64,000 nucleotides of DNA from Bacteroidales bacterium. Its GTDB lineage: Bacteria > Bacteroidota > Bacteroidia > Bacteroidales > UBA932. The DNA lies in contig JAFUWZ010000012.1 in the NCBI GenBank assembly GCA_017471045.1, forward strand, positions 1 through 64,000, given 5' to 3'. Of the stretch, positions 53,650 through 62,557 are shown in pieces. The first letter of the stretch is position 1. The number at the start of each line of letters is the position of its first letter. Below the pieces are notes generated by a model. That model was not told the origin of the DNA and ran no database searches. It saw only the letters and a program-made list of their open reading frames with translations. The translations under genes were made by a program, and so were the position numbers.

Positions 53650-54759
53650 ATGAAAAGAACATTTCTTATCATTCAGATCCTTGTGGCTGCCACCGTCGCC
53701 CTGACGGGATGCAAGCACCTGTATTTCGATACGGAGAACGTCCCCGATCCGGAGACAGAAGTCCGCATCGCCTACACCAATCCGGTCATTGACCGCGGCT
53801 TCCCGGATCCGTCCGTCATCCAGGGCGAGGACGGCTGGTTCTATATCTACTGCTCGGACGAGGGCAACCAAAACCTGCCGATCTACCGGTCCCGCAACCT
53901 CGTGGACTGGACCAACACCGGGAAGACCATCTTCACCTCCTACAACCGTCCCAGTTGGGCCAACACGACCAACTTCGGGCTGTGGGCTCCCGACATCGCC
54001 AAGGTCGGCGACAAGTACGTGCTCTACTACGCATTGGCCAACTTCAGCAACGATGACCTCGCTGGCGGACGCAACTGGGGCTACGGGATCGGCGCCGCCG
54101 TCGCGTCCAGCCCGACCGGTCCTTTCACGGACAAGGGCTGCATCCTCCGCTCCGGAGAGATCCGGGTCCAGTGCTCCATCGACCCCTGCTACTACGAAGA
54201 CAACGGTACCCGATACCTCATCTGGGGCAGTTTCTTCGGCCTTTGGGCCATCGAACTGGCCGAGGACGGCCTGTCCGTCAAGGAAGGCGCCGAGAAGATC
54301 CTCCTGGCCGGCAGCCGCGGGGCGGCCTGGGGCCTTGAGGCCGCGATGGTCCATTACCGGGACGGCTTCTACTACCTTTTCGGCTCGTGCAACGGGACCG
54401 GCTACACGGAGAACTACCAGCTCACCGTGTACCGTTCCGAGAGCTTCCTCGGCCCGTATGTGGCCCGGGACGGAAGTCCTGCCATCAATTCCCACCGTGT
54501 CGGCGAGACCCTGATCCAGGGCGGAAGCCACTGGATCAGTCCGGGACATAGCTCCGAGATCATCACCGACAAGGCCGGAGAAGACTGGGTCTTCTTCCAT
54601 GCCTACAAGAACGGAGACCAGTCCGCGCGCCGTCTGCTGCTCGAGAAGATCAGCTGGGTGGACGGATGGCCGGAACTGGGCATCAGCGAAACCCTGGAGG
54701 ACGGGACCGCGATCAAAACCCCGACTTGGGATTCGTCCGCTGCACCGAAGTTCGAATGA
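53650..54759 (+). CDS. GH43-family glycosidase, lipoprotein
   Basis: A 369-residue five-bladed beta-propeller glycosidase with a lipobox (ALTGC). The three catalytic acids of clan GH-F are visible: base D53 in FPDPSVI, modulator D178 in SIDPCYY and acid E230 in WGLEAAM. GH43 enzymes act as arabinofuranosidases, xylosidases or endo-arabinanases; the short single-domain form and the start NPVIDRGFPDPS fit an exo-acting arabinofuranosidase/xylosidase. It is the last gene before a strong terminator and is the main sign that PUL 4 addresses a plant-type polysaccharide. Confidence 0.88.
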   Translation: MKRTFLIIQILVAATVALTGCKHLYFDTENVPDPETEVRIAYTNPVIDRGFPDPSVIQGEDGWFYIYCSDEGNQNLPIYRSRNLVDWTNTGKTIFTSYNRPSWANTTNFGLWAPDIAKVGDKYVLYYALANFSNDDLAGGRNWGYGIGAAVASSPTGPFTDKGCILRSGEIRVQCSIDPCYYEDNGTRYLIWGSFFGLWAIELAEDGLSVKEGAEKILLAGSRGAAWGLEAAMVHYRDGFYYLFGSCNGTGYTENYQLTVYRSESFLGPYVARDGSPAINSHRVGETLIQGGSHWISPGHSSEIITDKAGEDWVFFHAYKNGDQSARRLLLEKISWVDGWPELGISETLEDGTAIKTPTWDSSAAPKFE

Positions 54760-54788
54760 TGAGCCAACACAGGCTTGAACTATGACAA

Positions 54789-54833
54789 AAGGCCGGCCCG
54801 GGGGATAGCGCCTTACGGCCGGCCTTGCTTTTT
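54789..54833 (+). terminator. Strong intrinsic terminator of the PUL 4 susCD operon
   Basis: A 10-bp perfect GC-rich stem (54789-54798 with 54817-54826) encloses an 18-nt loop and is followed by GCTTTTTC. It splits PUL 4 into the SusCD-GH43 part and the enzyme operon that follows. Confidence 0.85.
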
Positions 54834-54835
54834 CT

Positions 54836-54843
54836 TATCTTTA
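54836..54843 (+). promoter_or_regulatory. -7 promoter box (TATCTTTA) of the esterase-GH3-GH92 operon
   Basis: Matches TAnnTTTG except for the last base, directly after the terminator and 22 nt before the esterase ATG. No LacI-type operator is seen here. Confidence 0.6.
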
Positions 54844-54864
54844 TCAATTCAAGTTTTGCCCGAC

Positions 54865-55686
54865 ATGCTGAAAAAAATTGCGGTACTGTTTCTCGCGCTC
54901 CTGCCCGTCCTTCCGGCCGGGGCTTTCCGCCGGGACACCGTCAAGGTATGGAGTCCCTCGATGGAGAAGGACATCGAAGCCATCATCATCGTGCCGGACG
55001 CCGCTCGCGCGGAGCGGGGTCCCGCCTGCCCCAGCGTGTATCTGCTGCACGGGCACAACGGCGACTTCCGCTTCTGGCCCTCGATCCGAAAGGACCTGGG
55101 GGAGGTCGCCGACGAGATGGGATTCCTCTTCGTCTGCCCCGATGCCGGCAACAGCTGGTACCTGGACTCTCCCGTCCACCCGGAGATCCGCTATGAGACC
55201 TTCTGCAGCCAGGAACTGGTCGCCTGGGTGGATGCGCATTACCGCACGCGCGCTGACCGGAACTTCCGCGCTGTCAGCGGCCTCAGCATGGGCGGCCACG
55301 GTGCCCTCTACCTCGCGATGCGGCATCCGGGCGTATTCGGCAGCGCCGGTTCGATGAGCGGCTGTCCCGACCTTCGGGTCCATCCCAACAACTGGAACCT
55401 GACCGATGTGCTGGGCAACTACGCCGACCGTTCGACGTTCTGGGACGAAGCCTGCGTAGTCAACCAGATCCGGCGGATCAAGGACGGCGATCTGGCGATC
55501 CTCATCGACTGCGGGGAGGACGATTTCATGCTGCCGCTCAACCAGGACTTGCATGTGCGCCTGCTGGGCGCCGGCATCGGGCATGATTTCATCACGCGGC
55601 CGGGGACGCATTGGTTCAACTATTGGCAGAACGCGATCGACTACCAGCTGCTCTTCCACCTCAAATTCTTCCGCAGTCATGAATAG
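54865..55686 (+). CDS. CE1-like esterase (feruloyl/acetyl esterase type)
   Basis: A 273-residue alpha/beta hydrolase with a signal peptide ending PAGA. The nucleophile elbow is GLSMGG (S141). A candidate catalytic Asp is in LIDCGEDD (D219 or a neighbour), and the His is H249 in GTHWFNYW, with an oxyanion-region HGHNGD, all as in the esterase D/CE1 group that removes feruloyl or acetyl groups from hemicellulose. The frame extends upstream, but the ATG at 54865 gives the signal peptide and lies just after a -7 box. The stop overlaps the GH3 start by 8 nt, so the two are coupled. Confidence 0.85.
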   Translation: MLKKIAVLFLALLPVLPAGAFRRDTVKVWSPSMEKDIEAIIIVPDAARAERGPACPSVYLLHGHNGDFRFWPSIRKDLGEVADEMGFLFVCPDAGNSWYLDSPVHPEIRYETFCSQELVAWVDAHYRTRADRNFRAVSGLSMGGHGALYLAMRHPGVFGSAGSMSGCPDLRVHPNNWNLTDVLGNYADRSTFWDEACVVNQIRRIKDGDLAILIDCGEDDFMLPLNQDLHVRLLGAGIGHDFITRPGTHWFNYWQNAIDYQLLFHLKFFRSHE

Positions 55687-57940
55687 CCGCCTGGCCTTAA
55701 GCCTTCTCCTGCTGCTGGGGGGCCTTCCCCTGCGGGCACGGGAGGCACGTCCCGTTTATAAGGACCCGGCGGCGGGCATCGATGCGCGGGTCGAAGACCT
55801 GCTGGGCCGGATGACGCTGGAAGAGAAGGTCTGCCAGTTGCAAAACCGTTTCGTCGAAGCCGACGGGCGCCCGGCCTCCGAACTGCTCGACCGACGAAGC
55901 TGGGGCGCCGTCTTTACCCTGCACTCCGACGCAGCCCGGTGTCGGGAACTCATGACTTCGGTCCAGCGCTACCTGCGCGACTCCACCCGCCTCGGAATCC
56001 CGGCCCTCGCTTGCGCCGAGGGCATCCAGGGTATCCTGATGGACGGAGCGACCCTCTTCCCCCACGCCCTGGCCCAGGGCAGCACCTTCCACCCGGAGCT
56101 GATCCGGGAGATGACGGCTGCCTGCGCCGAAGAAGCCCGGGCCCTGGGGCTGCACCAGGTCCTCTCCCCCGTCCTTGAAATCGCCCGCGACCCCCGCTGG
56201 GGCCGCGTCGAGGAAACCTACGGCGAAGACCCTTATCTCATCGCCGAATCCGCCATCTCCTTCATCCGGGGTTACCAGGGGGCCGGCATCGCCTGCACCG
56301 CCAAGCATTTCATCGCCCACGGCTCACCGACCGGCGGGCTCAACTGCGCCAGCGTCAGCGGCGGCGAACGGGAACTCCGCAGCCTCTATCTCTACCCTTT
56401 TGCCCGCGTGATCGCGGAGGCCTCGCCCTGGTGCGTCATGAGCTGCTACAGCAGCTACGACGGCATCCCCGTCACCGGATCCCGCCGCTACATGACCGAT
56501 CTGCTACGGGGCGATCTGGGCTTTGACGGCTACACCTACTCCGACTGGGGCGCCGTCGAGCGCCTGGAGAACTATCACCACGCCGCGGCCGACCTCGAGG
56601 AAGCGGCCCGCATGGCCCTGACGGCCGGCGTGGACCTCAACGTGTTCAACGCCTACTCCACCCTGGCCCGGCAGGTGGAGGACGGGCGGCTGGACGAGGC
56701 CGTCGTGGACGAAGCCGTGCGGCGCGTGTTGCGGGTCAAGTTCGCCCTCGGGCTCTTCGAAGACCCCTTCGCCGCCGGTGCGCTGTCCTCCGTACGGAGC
56801 GAAGCGCACAAGTCCCTATCCAAGCGCATCTCCGACGAGAGCGCCATCCTGCTGGAGAACAACGGCATCCTGCCGCTCGACCTCTCCCGCATCCGCAAGA
56901 TCGCGGTCCTCGGACCCAACGCCGACCAGACCGTCTTCGGCGACTATGCCTGGCCGGACGCATTCGCCCGGGAGGGCGTCAGCCTGCTGGAAGGCCTCCG
57001 GGAGCGGCTGCCCGCCGACATCGCGCTCCTGCACGCCGAGGGCTGCGACTGGTGGAGCCAGGACGGAAGCGGGATCGCCCGGGCGGCCTCCCTGGCCGCG
57101 GAGAGCGACCTGGCCGTCGTGGCGGTCGGTTCGCGCAGCACTTTCCTGGCCCGTCAGTCGCGGTACAACACTTCCGGCGAAGGCAACGACCTTTCTTCGC
57201 TCGACCTGCCCGGGCGGCAGATGGACCTGCTCAAAGCGATCGAAGCGACCGGCACCCCCCTGGTCGTCATCCTGATCTCCGGCAAGCCCTTCGCGATGCC
57301 CTGGGTCCGGGACCATGCCGACGCATTCCTCGTCCAATGGTACGGCGGCGAAAGGCAGGGGCTCACGCTGGCCGACATCCTGACCGGTGCGGTCAATCCA
57401 TCGGGACGGCTCAACGTCTCTTTCCCCCGAAGCACGGGGGCGATCCCCTGCTTCTACAACTACCTCCCGACCGACCGGGAGTACTACGGCGGCCACGGCG
57501 GATCCCCGGAGGAGCCGCGCGAGCGCTATGTTTTCGAGCGGCCCTACGCCGTCTGGAATTTCGGTGCAGGCCTCTCTTACACGCATTTCGATTATACGGC
57601 CCATACCCTGGAGCGCCGTTCTCTCGCTCCGGAAGGAGAGCGGATCCGGGAAGAGGTCGTCGTGGAGAACACGGGCAAGCGCGACGGCTGGGAGGTCGTG
57701 CAGCTCTATGTGCGCGACCTGGTCAGCTCCGTAGCGACCCCGGTCCAGCAACTGAAAGCCTTCAAGAAGGTCTGGATCCCCGCCGGCGGCAGCGCCCGGG
57801 TACGGCTTGAAGTCCCGGTGGAAGAACTCGCGCTGATCGATGCCGGGATGAAACGCACCGTCGAACCCGGCGCCTTCGAGATCCAGGTCGGGTCCGCCTG
57901 CGACCGCATCCATTTCCGAGATACCCTAATGATCCAATAA
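55679..57940 (+). CDS. GH3-family beta-glycosidase
   Basis: A 753-residue secreted exo-beta-glycosidase. The signal peptide ends PLRA without a lipobox Cys. The GH3 N-terminal domain (RVEDLLGRMTLEEKVCQLQN, SPVLEIARDPRWGRVEETYG, CTAKHFIAHG) carries the nucleophile D289 in YSDWGAV; the C-terminal domain (ILLENNGILPLDLSRIRKIA) and a fibronectin-III-like end are present. GH3 specificity (beta-glucosidase, beta-xylosidase and others) cannot be told from sequence alone; with GH43 and a CE1-like esterase nearby, xylosidase or glucosidase on hemicellulose is likely. The ATG at 55679 overlaps the esterase end; the upstream extension of the frame lies within that gene. Confidence 0.9.
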   Translation: MNSRLALSLLLLLGGLPLRAREARPVYKDPAAGIDARVEDLLGRMTLEEKVCQLQNRFVEADGRPASELLDRRSWGAVFTLHSDAARCRELMTSVQRYLRDSTRLGIPALACAEGIQGILMDGATLFPHALAQGSTFHPELIREMTAACAEEARALGLHQVLSPVLEIARDPRWGRVEETYGEDPYLIAESAISFIRGYQGAGIACTAKHFIAHGSPTGGLNCASVSGGERELRSLYLYPFARVIAEASPWCVMSCYSSYDGIPVTGSRRYMTDLLRGDLGFDGYTYSDWGAVERLENYHHAAADLEEAARMALTAGVDLNVFNAYSTLARQVEDGRLDEAVVDEAVRRVLRVKFALGLFEDPFAAGALSSVRSEAHKSLSKRISDESAILLENNGILPLDLSRIRKIAVLGPNADQTVFGDYAWPDAFAREGVSLLEGLRERLPADIALLHAEGCDWWSQDGSGIARAASLAAESDLAVVAVGSRSTFLARQSRYNTSGEGNDLSSLDLPGRQMDLLKAIEATGTPLVVILISGKPFAMPWVRDHADAFLVQWYGGERQGLTLADILTGAVNPSGRLNVSFPRSTGAIPCFYNYLPTDREYYGGHGGSPEEPRERYVFERPYAVWNFGAGLSYTHFDYTAHTLERRSLAPEGERIREEVVVENTGKRDGWEVVQLYVRDLVSSVATPVQQLKAFKKVWIPAGGSARVRLEVPVEELALIDAGMKRTVEPGAFEIQVGSACDRIHFRDTLMIQ

Positions 57941-57941
57941 G

Positions 57942-60293
57942 ATGAAAAAACACCCGCTGCTCCTCTTGCTGCTGCTGGCCGCCTGCACCCGGCCGGCCTG
58001 GATCGAGCCCGTTGACTACGTCGATCCGCTGGTCGCCACCTGCGGTGACCCGGACAATGATTTCTGGCATCCGATAGCGGACTTTGTCCCGCACGCCTGC
58101 GCCCGTTGCTCCCCCGTGGCCCTGACCCCGTTCGGGATGGTCAGCACAGGACCAGTCACGCGCCACTACAACGATGCCTGTTCGGGCTACTCCGCCCATG
58201 ACACCACCCTGGCGGGATTCGCGTTCATGCGCACCAGCGGTTCCGGCTGGTGCGCCGAATTCGGCAACCTCCTCACGATGGCGACCAACGGTCCGCTGCA
58301 GACTTGCTACGGCCTGCCCGACGGAAGCGCGCCCGGCTACCGGTCGGCGTTCCACGATGTCCGGGCCCGCGCCGGCTATTATGCCGCCACGCTGGACCGG
58401 TACGGCATCCGCACCGAATGTTCCGCCACCCCGCACTGCGGCCTGCTGCGCTTCACTTTCCCGGCAGACACTTGCTCCCGCATCCAGAGCGACCTGGCCT
58501 TCCGCATCACGGGCTCGTCCGCCCGCCAGGAAGTCCGTGTGCTCAACGACACGACCGTTGTCGGCCACATGTACTATACCCCGCTGGAAGGGGGCTGGGG
58601 CGACGGCCGGGCCCATATCCGGTACCATCTGTATTTCCACGCCGTCCTGAGCCGCCCGATGACATCCTGGGGCTGCTGGAAAGCGGCCGTTCCGGACGGG
58701 ATGCGCCGCCACGACGAAGATGTCAACAGTCCCGAGTACATGCGGCTGCTGTCCGAAGCCCGGGTCGAGCGGCATAGGATGGCCGACGCCGAGACGGCCG
58801 AAGGCAACTGTATCGGCTTTTTCACGGAGTTTCCGACAACGGAGGGCGAACAGGTCGTGATGAAGGTCGGATTCTCGTTCGTCGATGCCGACGGAGCCAG
58901 GCGCAACTATGAAGCGGAGGCTGCCGGAGATTCCTTCGACGGCCTGTGCACCGCGGCACGGCAGGCCTGGCGGGAAGAACTCGGCAAGATCCGCATCACG
59001 GGCGGCACCGAAGACCAGAAACACATCTTCTACACGGCGATGTACCATGCGGCGGTGGATCCCCGCACCTTCACCGATGTGGACGGACGCTTCACGGCCG
59101 CTGACGGGACCATCCGGACGGCCGAGGGCTATACGCGGCGGACCTTGTTTTCCGGTTGGGACACCTTCCGCAGCCACATGCCGCTGCAGACCCTCCTCAA
59201 CCCGCGGCTGGTGGAAGACTTGATCCAATCCCAGACCGCGCTCGCCGCAGAAAGCGGCAAAGGCTACTTCAACCGCTGGGAGATGCTCAATTCCTATACG
59301 GGCTGCATGCTGGGCAATCCCACCAATTCTGTCCTGGCCGATGCCTGGACCAAGGGGATCCGGGGCTACGACGTCGATGCGGCCCTCGCCTGCGCCATCC
59401 GCTCTTCGGAGATCCCGGACGAACATCTGTCCCTCTACAGCGACGAGATGAGCATCGTCTCCTCCACTTTGGAGAACGCCTATTTCGACTGGTGTACCGC
59501 CCAGGTTGCCGAGGATCTGGGACGCGAGGACGTGGCCCGGGAGATGCGCTCCCGGAGCGAGGTCTGGAAGGAGTGGTTCCACCCAGGCCTGAAATGGTTC
59601 CTCCCCAAGACGAGCGACGGCGCATGGCGGGACACCATCCCGGATTGGGACAAGAAATGGTTCTTCGGCACCTGCGAATGCAACTTGCTGCAGCAGGGCT
59701 GGTTTGTTCCCCACGACCTGGACACTTTTGCCGGGATGCTCGGAGGCCGGGACAGCACCATCGCCCGGCTGGACGATTTCTTCGCCAGGACGACCTGGGG
59801 CTACGGACACAACAACTATTACCTGCACGGCAACGAGCCCGTCCACTGGGTTCCCTTCCTCTACAACCGGCTCGGACAGCCCTGGAAGTCCCAGTACTGG
59901 ACCCGCATCATCCTGGAGAAGTGCTACACCAACGACGTGGAGGGTCTGACCGGCAACGATGACGAGGGGCAGATGAGCGCCTGGTACGTCCTGTCGGCGG
60001 CCGGCCTGCAGCAAGGCTGCCCGGGCGACCGGCGCTTCGAGATCCTGAGCCCCCTTTTCGACCAGGTGGAACTGACCCTGGACCCGGCTTATTTCCCGGG
60101 CGGGACCTTTACGGTCCTTACGCACGGGGCATCGGAGACGAACCGGTACATCCGGCGGGCCCGGCTCAACGGGAAACGGCTGGACCGCTGTTGGCTGGAT
60201 TGGGATGAAATCGCCTCTGGAGGCAAACTGGAGCTCTGGCTCGGTCCCAAGCCCAACAAAACCTGGGGCCTGCAACAGGAGCGTAAATTGTAA
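57942..60293 (+). CDS. GH92 alpha-mannosidase, lipoprotein
   Basis: A 783-residue GH92 lipoprotein (LLLAAC, C15). It begins IEPVDYVDPLVATCGDPD and carries GNEPVHW with the candidate acid E632 and GNDDEGQMSAWY (N672-D673-D674), so the standard active-site signature is kept. The N-terminal region is longer than in the 6010 enzyme, with extra Cys residues (ATCGDP, HACARCSP). It starts 1 nt after the GH3 stop. A GH92 among GH3, GH43 and esterases is uncommon and suggests either a mannose-decorated plant glycan or glycoprotein, or an enzyme shared with the mannoside PULs. Confidence 0.92.
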   Translation: MKKHPLLLLLLLAACTRPAWIEPVDYVDPLVATCGDPDNDFWHPIADFVPHACARCSPVALTPFGMVSTGPVTRHYNDACSGYSAHDTTLAGFAFMRTSGSGWCAEFGNLLTMATNGPLQTCYGLPDGSAPGYRSAFHDVRARAGYYAATLDRYGIRTECSATPHCGLLRFTFPADTCSRIQSDLAFRITGSSARQEVRVLNDTTVVGHMYYTPLEGGWGDGRAHIRYHLYFHAVLSRPMTSWGCWKAAVPDGMRRHDEDVNSPEYMRLLSEARVERHRMADAETAEGNCIGFFTEFPTTEGEQVVMKVGFSFVDADGARRNYEAEAAGDSFDGLCTAARQAWREELGKIRITGGTEDQKHIFYTAMYHAAVDPRTFTDVDGRFTAADGTIRTAEGYTRRTLFSGWDTFRSHMPLQTLLNPRLVEDLIQSQTALAAESGKGYFNRWEMLNSYTGCMLGNPTNSVLADAWTKGIRGYDVDAALACAIRSSEIPDEHLSLYSDEMSIVSSTLENAYFDWCTAQVAEDLGREDVAREMRSRSEVWKEWFHPGLKWFLPKTSDGAWRDTIPDWDKKWFFGTCECNLLQQGWFVPHDLDTFAGMLGGRDSTIARLDDFFARTTWGYGHNNYYLHGNEPVHWVPFLYNRLGQPWKSQYWTRIILEKCYTNDVEGLTGNDDEGQMSAWYVLSAAGLQQGCPGDRRFEILSPLFDQVELTLDPAYFPGGTFTVLTHGASETNRYIRRARLNGKRLDRCWLDWDEIASGGKLELWLGPKPNKTWGLQQERKL

Positions 60294-60316
60294 TCGGCCA
60301 GCTACCAGTAGTTTAG

Positions 60317-60337
60317 GCAAACAGCCTCCCCGTTTGC
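60317..60337 (+). terminator. Weak hairpin after the GH92 gene
   Basis: Arms GCAAAC (60317-60322) and GTTTGC (60332-60337) could form a 6-bp stem; only a run of A follows about 10 nt later. Possible partial terminator, low confidence. Confidence 0.3.
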
Positions 60338-60377
60338 AGCCGCAGAAAAATACACAATATACTATAAATCAATACGT

Positions 60378-60386
60378 TATATTTTA
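60378..60386 (+). promoter_or_regulatory. Possible -7 box (TATATTTTA) before the SASA-type esterase gene
   Basis: An imperfect TAnnTTTG match. It ends 2 nt before a possible GTG start at 60389 and 23 nt before the ATG at 60410, so if it is used, the ATG would be the start. Confidence 0.4.
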
Positions 60387-60388
60387 CA

Positions 60389-62374
60389 GTGAATAGACTC
60401 AGAACATCCATGGCGCTGATGGCGGCAGCCATGATTTCGGCAGCCTTGAGCCTGCCGCTCGAAGCGAAGGTGACGATGCCACCCTTCTTCTCCGACCATA
60501 TGGTGCTGCAGCACAGCGCCGACGTCAAGCTTTGGGGCAGTGCCGAACCCGGCGTTACGGTCAAAGTCAAGGCCTCTTGGAAAGGCGGCCGCGCCCAGAC
60601 CGTCGCCGATGCCGACGGGCACTGGTCCCTGACGCTCCGCACGCCCGGCCCCGGCGGCCCGCATACGCTCCTTATTTCCGACGGGGACAGCCTGACCCTG
60701 CGCGACGTCCTCACCGGAGAAGTCTGGCTCTGCGGCGGACAGTCCAACATGGAGATGCCCGTCGGCGGCGACTGGGGCCATGTCAACGGCTGGGAGGAAG
60801 AACTCGCCGAGGCCTCCACACACACGCAGATCCGCCTTCTCCGCGTAGCCAAACGCATCTCGGCCAAGCCGGCCGGCCAGATCGAGATCGAGAACGGGGG
60901 CTGGACCCGCAGCACGGCCAGAACGGTCGATCCCTTCTCCGCCAGCGCCTGGTTTTTCGGCAAGGAGATCGCCGCACGGACCGGCATGCCCGTCGGCCTG
61001 ATCGAGAGTTGCTGGGGCGGCACCCTGATCGAATCCTGGACCTCCGGACGGACCCTGGGCCGGATGGAACGCTTCCGGTCCCAGATAGAGATGTTGCAGG
61101 AGATGCCCGATGACAGAGAGGGCCGCCATCTTCTGTTCGAAGAGCAGATCGCCCGCTGGGAGGAGAAGATGTCGAAACTCGACTACGCTTACACGGACGG
61201 ACGCCTGACCTGGGCGGAACCCGGGCTGGACCTGAGCGGCTGGAGCGCCTGCAAGGTCCCCGGCTTCCTCCAGTGGCAGGGATTGTCCGGATATCACGGA
61301 TATTTCTGGATGCGACGGGAGGTCGAACTGCCCGCCTCGTGGGCCGGGCAAGACCTGGAGTTGCGGCTCGGCACCGTGGATGACGACGATTTCACCTGGT
61401 TCAACGGGGTATTTGTCGGCCACACGGAGCTGTGCGTCGTCCAGCGGAACTATTCCATTCCCGGACGGACCGTCCGGGCCGGCACGAACACTATCGCCGT
61501 GCGAGTACGGGACGGAGGCGGGCTCTCCGGCATCCTGGGAGACGACGGCAGCCTGTACCTGCGCAATCCCGCCACCGGCGAGCGGATTCCCGTCAGCGGC
61601 GGGTGGCACTGCCGCGAGACCGTCGATCCGGACAAGACGCCCCCCTTCCCCATCGACCTGGACAACAACTACAACGGACCGACCACCCTCTACAACGCGA
61701 TGATCCATCCCCTGCGGGACTACCGCATCCGCGGTGTCATCTGGTACCAGGGCGAGTCCAACGCATCGGCGGCAGCCGACTACAAACGTTACATGCCGGC
61801 CCTGATCCGCGACTGGCGCCAGAGCTGGGGCTATGACTTCCCCTTCTATTACGCCCAGATCGCAAGCTACATGAAGCCGCAGACGGGTCCCGAGCAGTCC
61901 GCATGGGCCGAACTCCGCGAAGCGCAGCTCCAGTCCCTGAGCGTTGCCGGGACAGGCATGGCGGTTCTCATCGACATCGGCGAGGCGGGCGACATCCATC
62001 CCAAGAACAAGTCCGAAGTCGGGCGCCGGCTCGCCCTGCAGGCCTTGTACGGCACCTATGGCCAGCATGGGGTCCCCAGCGGCCCCTTGTATGCCGGCTA
62101 CGCGATCGAGGGGGACCGGATCCGGATCCGCTTCGAATGGGCCGAAGGGCTGCAAAGCGCCGACGGTACGGAGCTGAAAGGTTTCTGGATCGCCGGACCC
62201 GACCAGGTCTTCCACCCCGCCGCGGCCCGCATCGAGGGCGGGACGGTCGTAGTCTCCAGCCCGGAGGTGGACAACGCGCTTTCCGTGCGTTACGGCTGGG
62301 CCGACAACCCGCCTTGCAACCTGGTCAACGCCACCGGCCTGCCCGCCTCGCCTTTCCGCACGGACAGCTGGTAG
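60389..62374 (+). CDS. Sialate O-acetylesterase-like (SGNH) carbohydrate esterase
   Basis: About 660 residues, of the SASA/DUF303 group of SGNH esterases that deacetylate sialic acid or, in other members, xylan. Block I is GGQSNMEMP (nucleophile S119), the block III-like segment is IWYQGESNA, and the catalytic Asp/His pair is DIHP (D535, H537). An internal beta-sandwich segment (WMRREVELPASWAGQDLELR) resembles the GH2-type jelly roll often inserted in this family. The start is uncertain: GTG at 60389 gives a signal peptide with basic residues (NRLR), while ATG at 60410 fits the possible promoter. Given GH43, GH3 and CE1-like neighbours, acetyl-hemicellulose is at least as likely a substrate as sialic acid. 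Confidence 0.82.
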   Translation: MNRLRTSMALMAAAMISAALSLPLEAKVTMPPFFSDHMVLQHSADVKLWGSAEPGVTVKVKASWKGGRAQTVADADGHWSLTLRTPGPGGPHTLLISDGDSLTLRDVLTGEVWLCGGQSNMEMPVGGDWGHVNGWEEELAEASTHTQIRLLRVAKRISAKPAGQIEIENGGWTRSTARTVDPFSASAWFFGKEIAARTGMPVGLIESCWGGTLIESWTSGRTLGRMERFRSQIEMLQEMPDDREGRHLLFEEQIARWEEKMSKLDYAYTDGRLTWAEPGLDLSGWSACKVPGFLQWQGLSGYHGYFWMRREVELPASWAGQDLELRLGTVDDDDFTWFNGVFVGHTELCVVQRNYSIPGRTVRAGTNTIAVRVRDGGGLSGILGDDGSLYLRNPATGERIPVSGGWHCRETVDPDKTPPFPIDLDNNYNGPTTLYNAMIHPLRDYRIRGVIWYQGESNASAAADYKRYMPALIRDWRQSWGYDFPFYYAQIASYMKPQTGPEQSAWAELREAQLQSLSVAGTGMAVLIDIGEAGDIHPKNKSEVGRRLALQALYGTYGQHGVPSGPLYAGYAIEGDRIRIRFEWAEGLQSADGTELKGFWIAGPDQVFHPAAARIEGGTVVVSSPEVDNALSVRYGWADNPPCNLVNATGLPASPFRTDSW

Positions 62375-62425
62375 CACTAACTGCTCCGAGCTCAGCGTGA
62401 CGCTTAATCAACTGAAAAACAGATC

Positions 62426-62475
62426 GTTGAATACCATGACGGAGGTCCATCTCAGCCCCCGTCATGGTATTCAAC
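62426..62475. repeat. 17-bp perfect inverted repeat in the intergenic region
   Basis: Arms 62426-62442 and 62459-62475 are fully complementary around a 16-nt loop. It lies 51 nt after the esterase stop. No T run follows. It may act as a bidirectional or factor-assisted terminator, or be a small palindromic repeat like those near recG. The rest of the 183-nt gap holds the promoter at 62528. Confidence 0.85.
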
Positions 62476-62527
62476 AGTCTGACGAGCAAGCGATTGTCTG
62501 CCACGGCCACATATTCTGGAAAATCGT

Positions 62528-62535
62528 TATATTTG
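62528..62535 (+). promoter_or_regulatory. -7 promoter box (TATATTTG) of the S9 peptidase gene
   Basis: Exact TAnnTTTG match, 22 nt before the ATG at 62558. Confidence 0.65.
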
Positions 62536-62557
62536 TCAACTGTAACGAAATGCTGCC

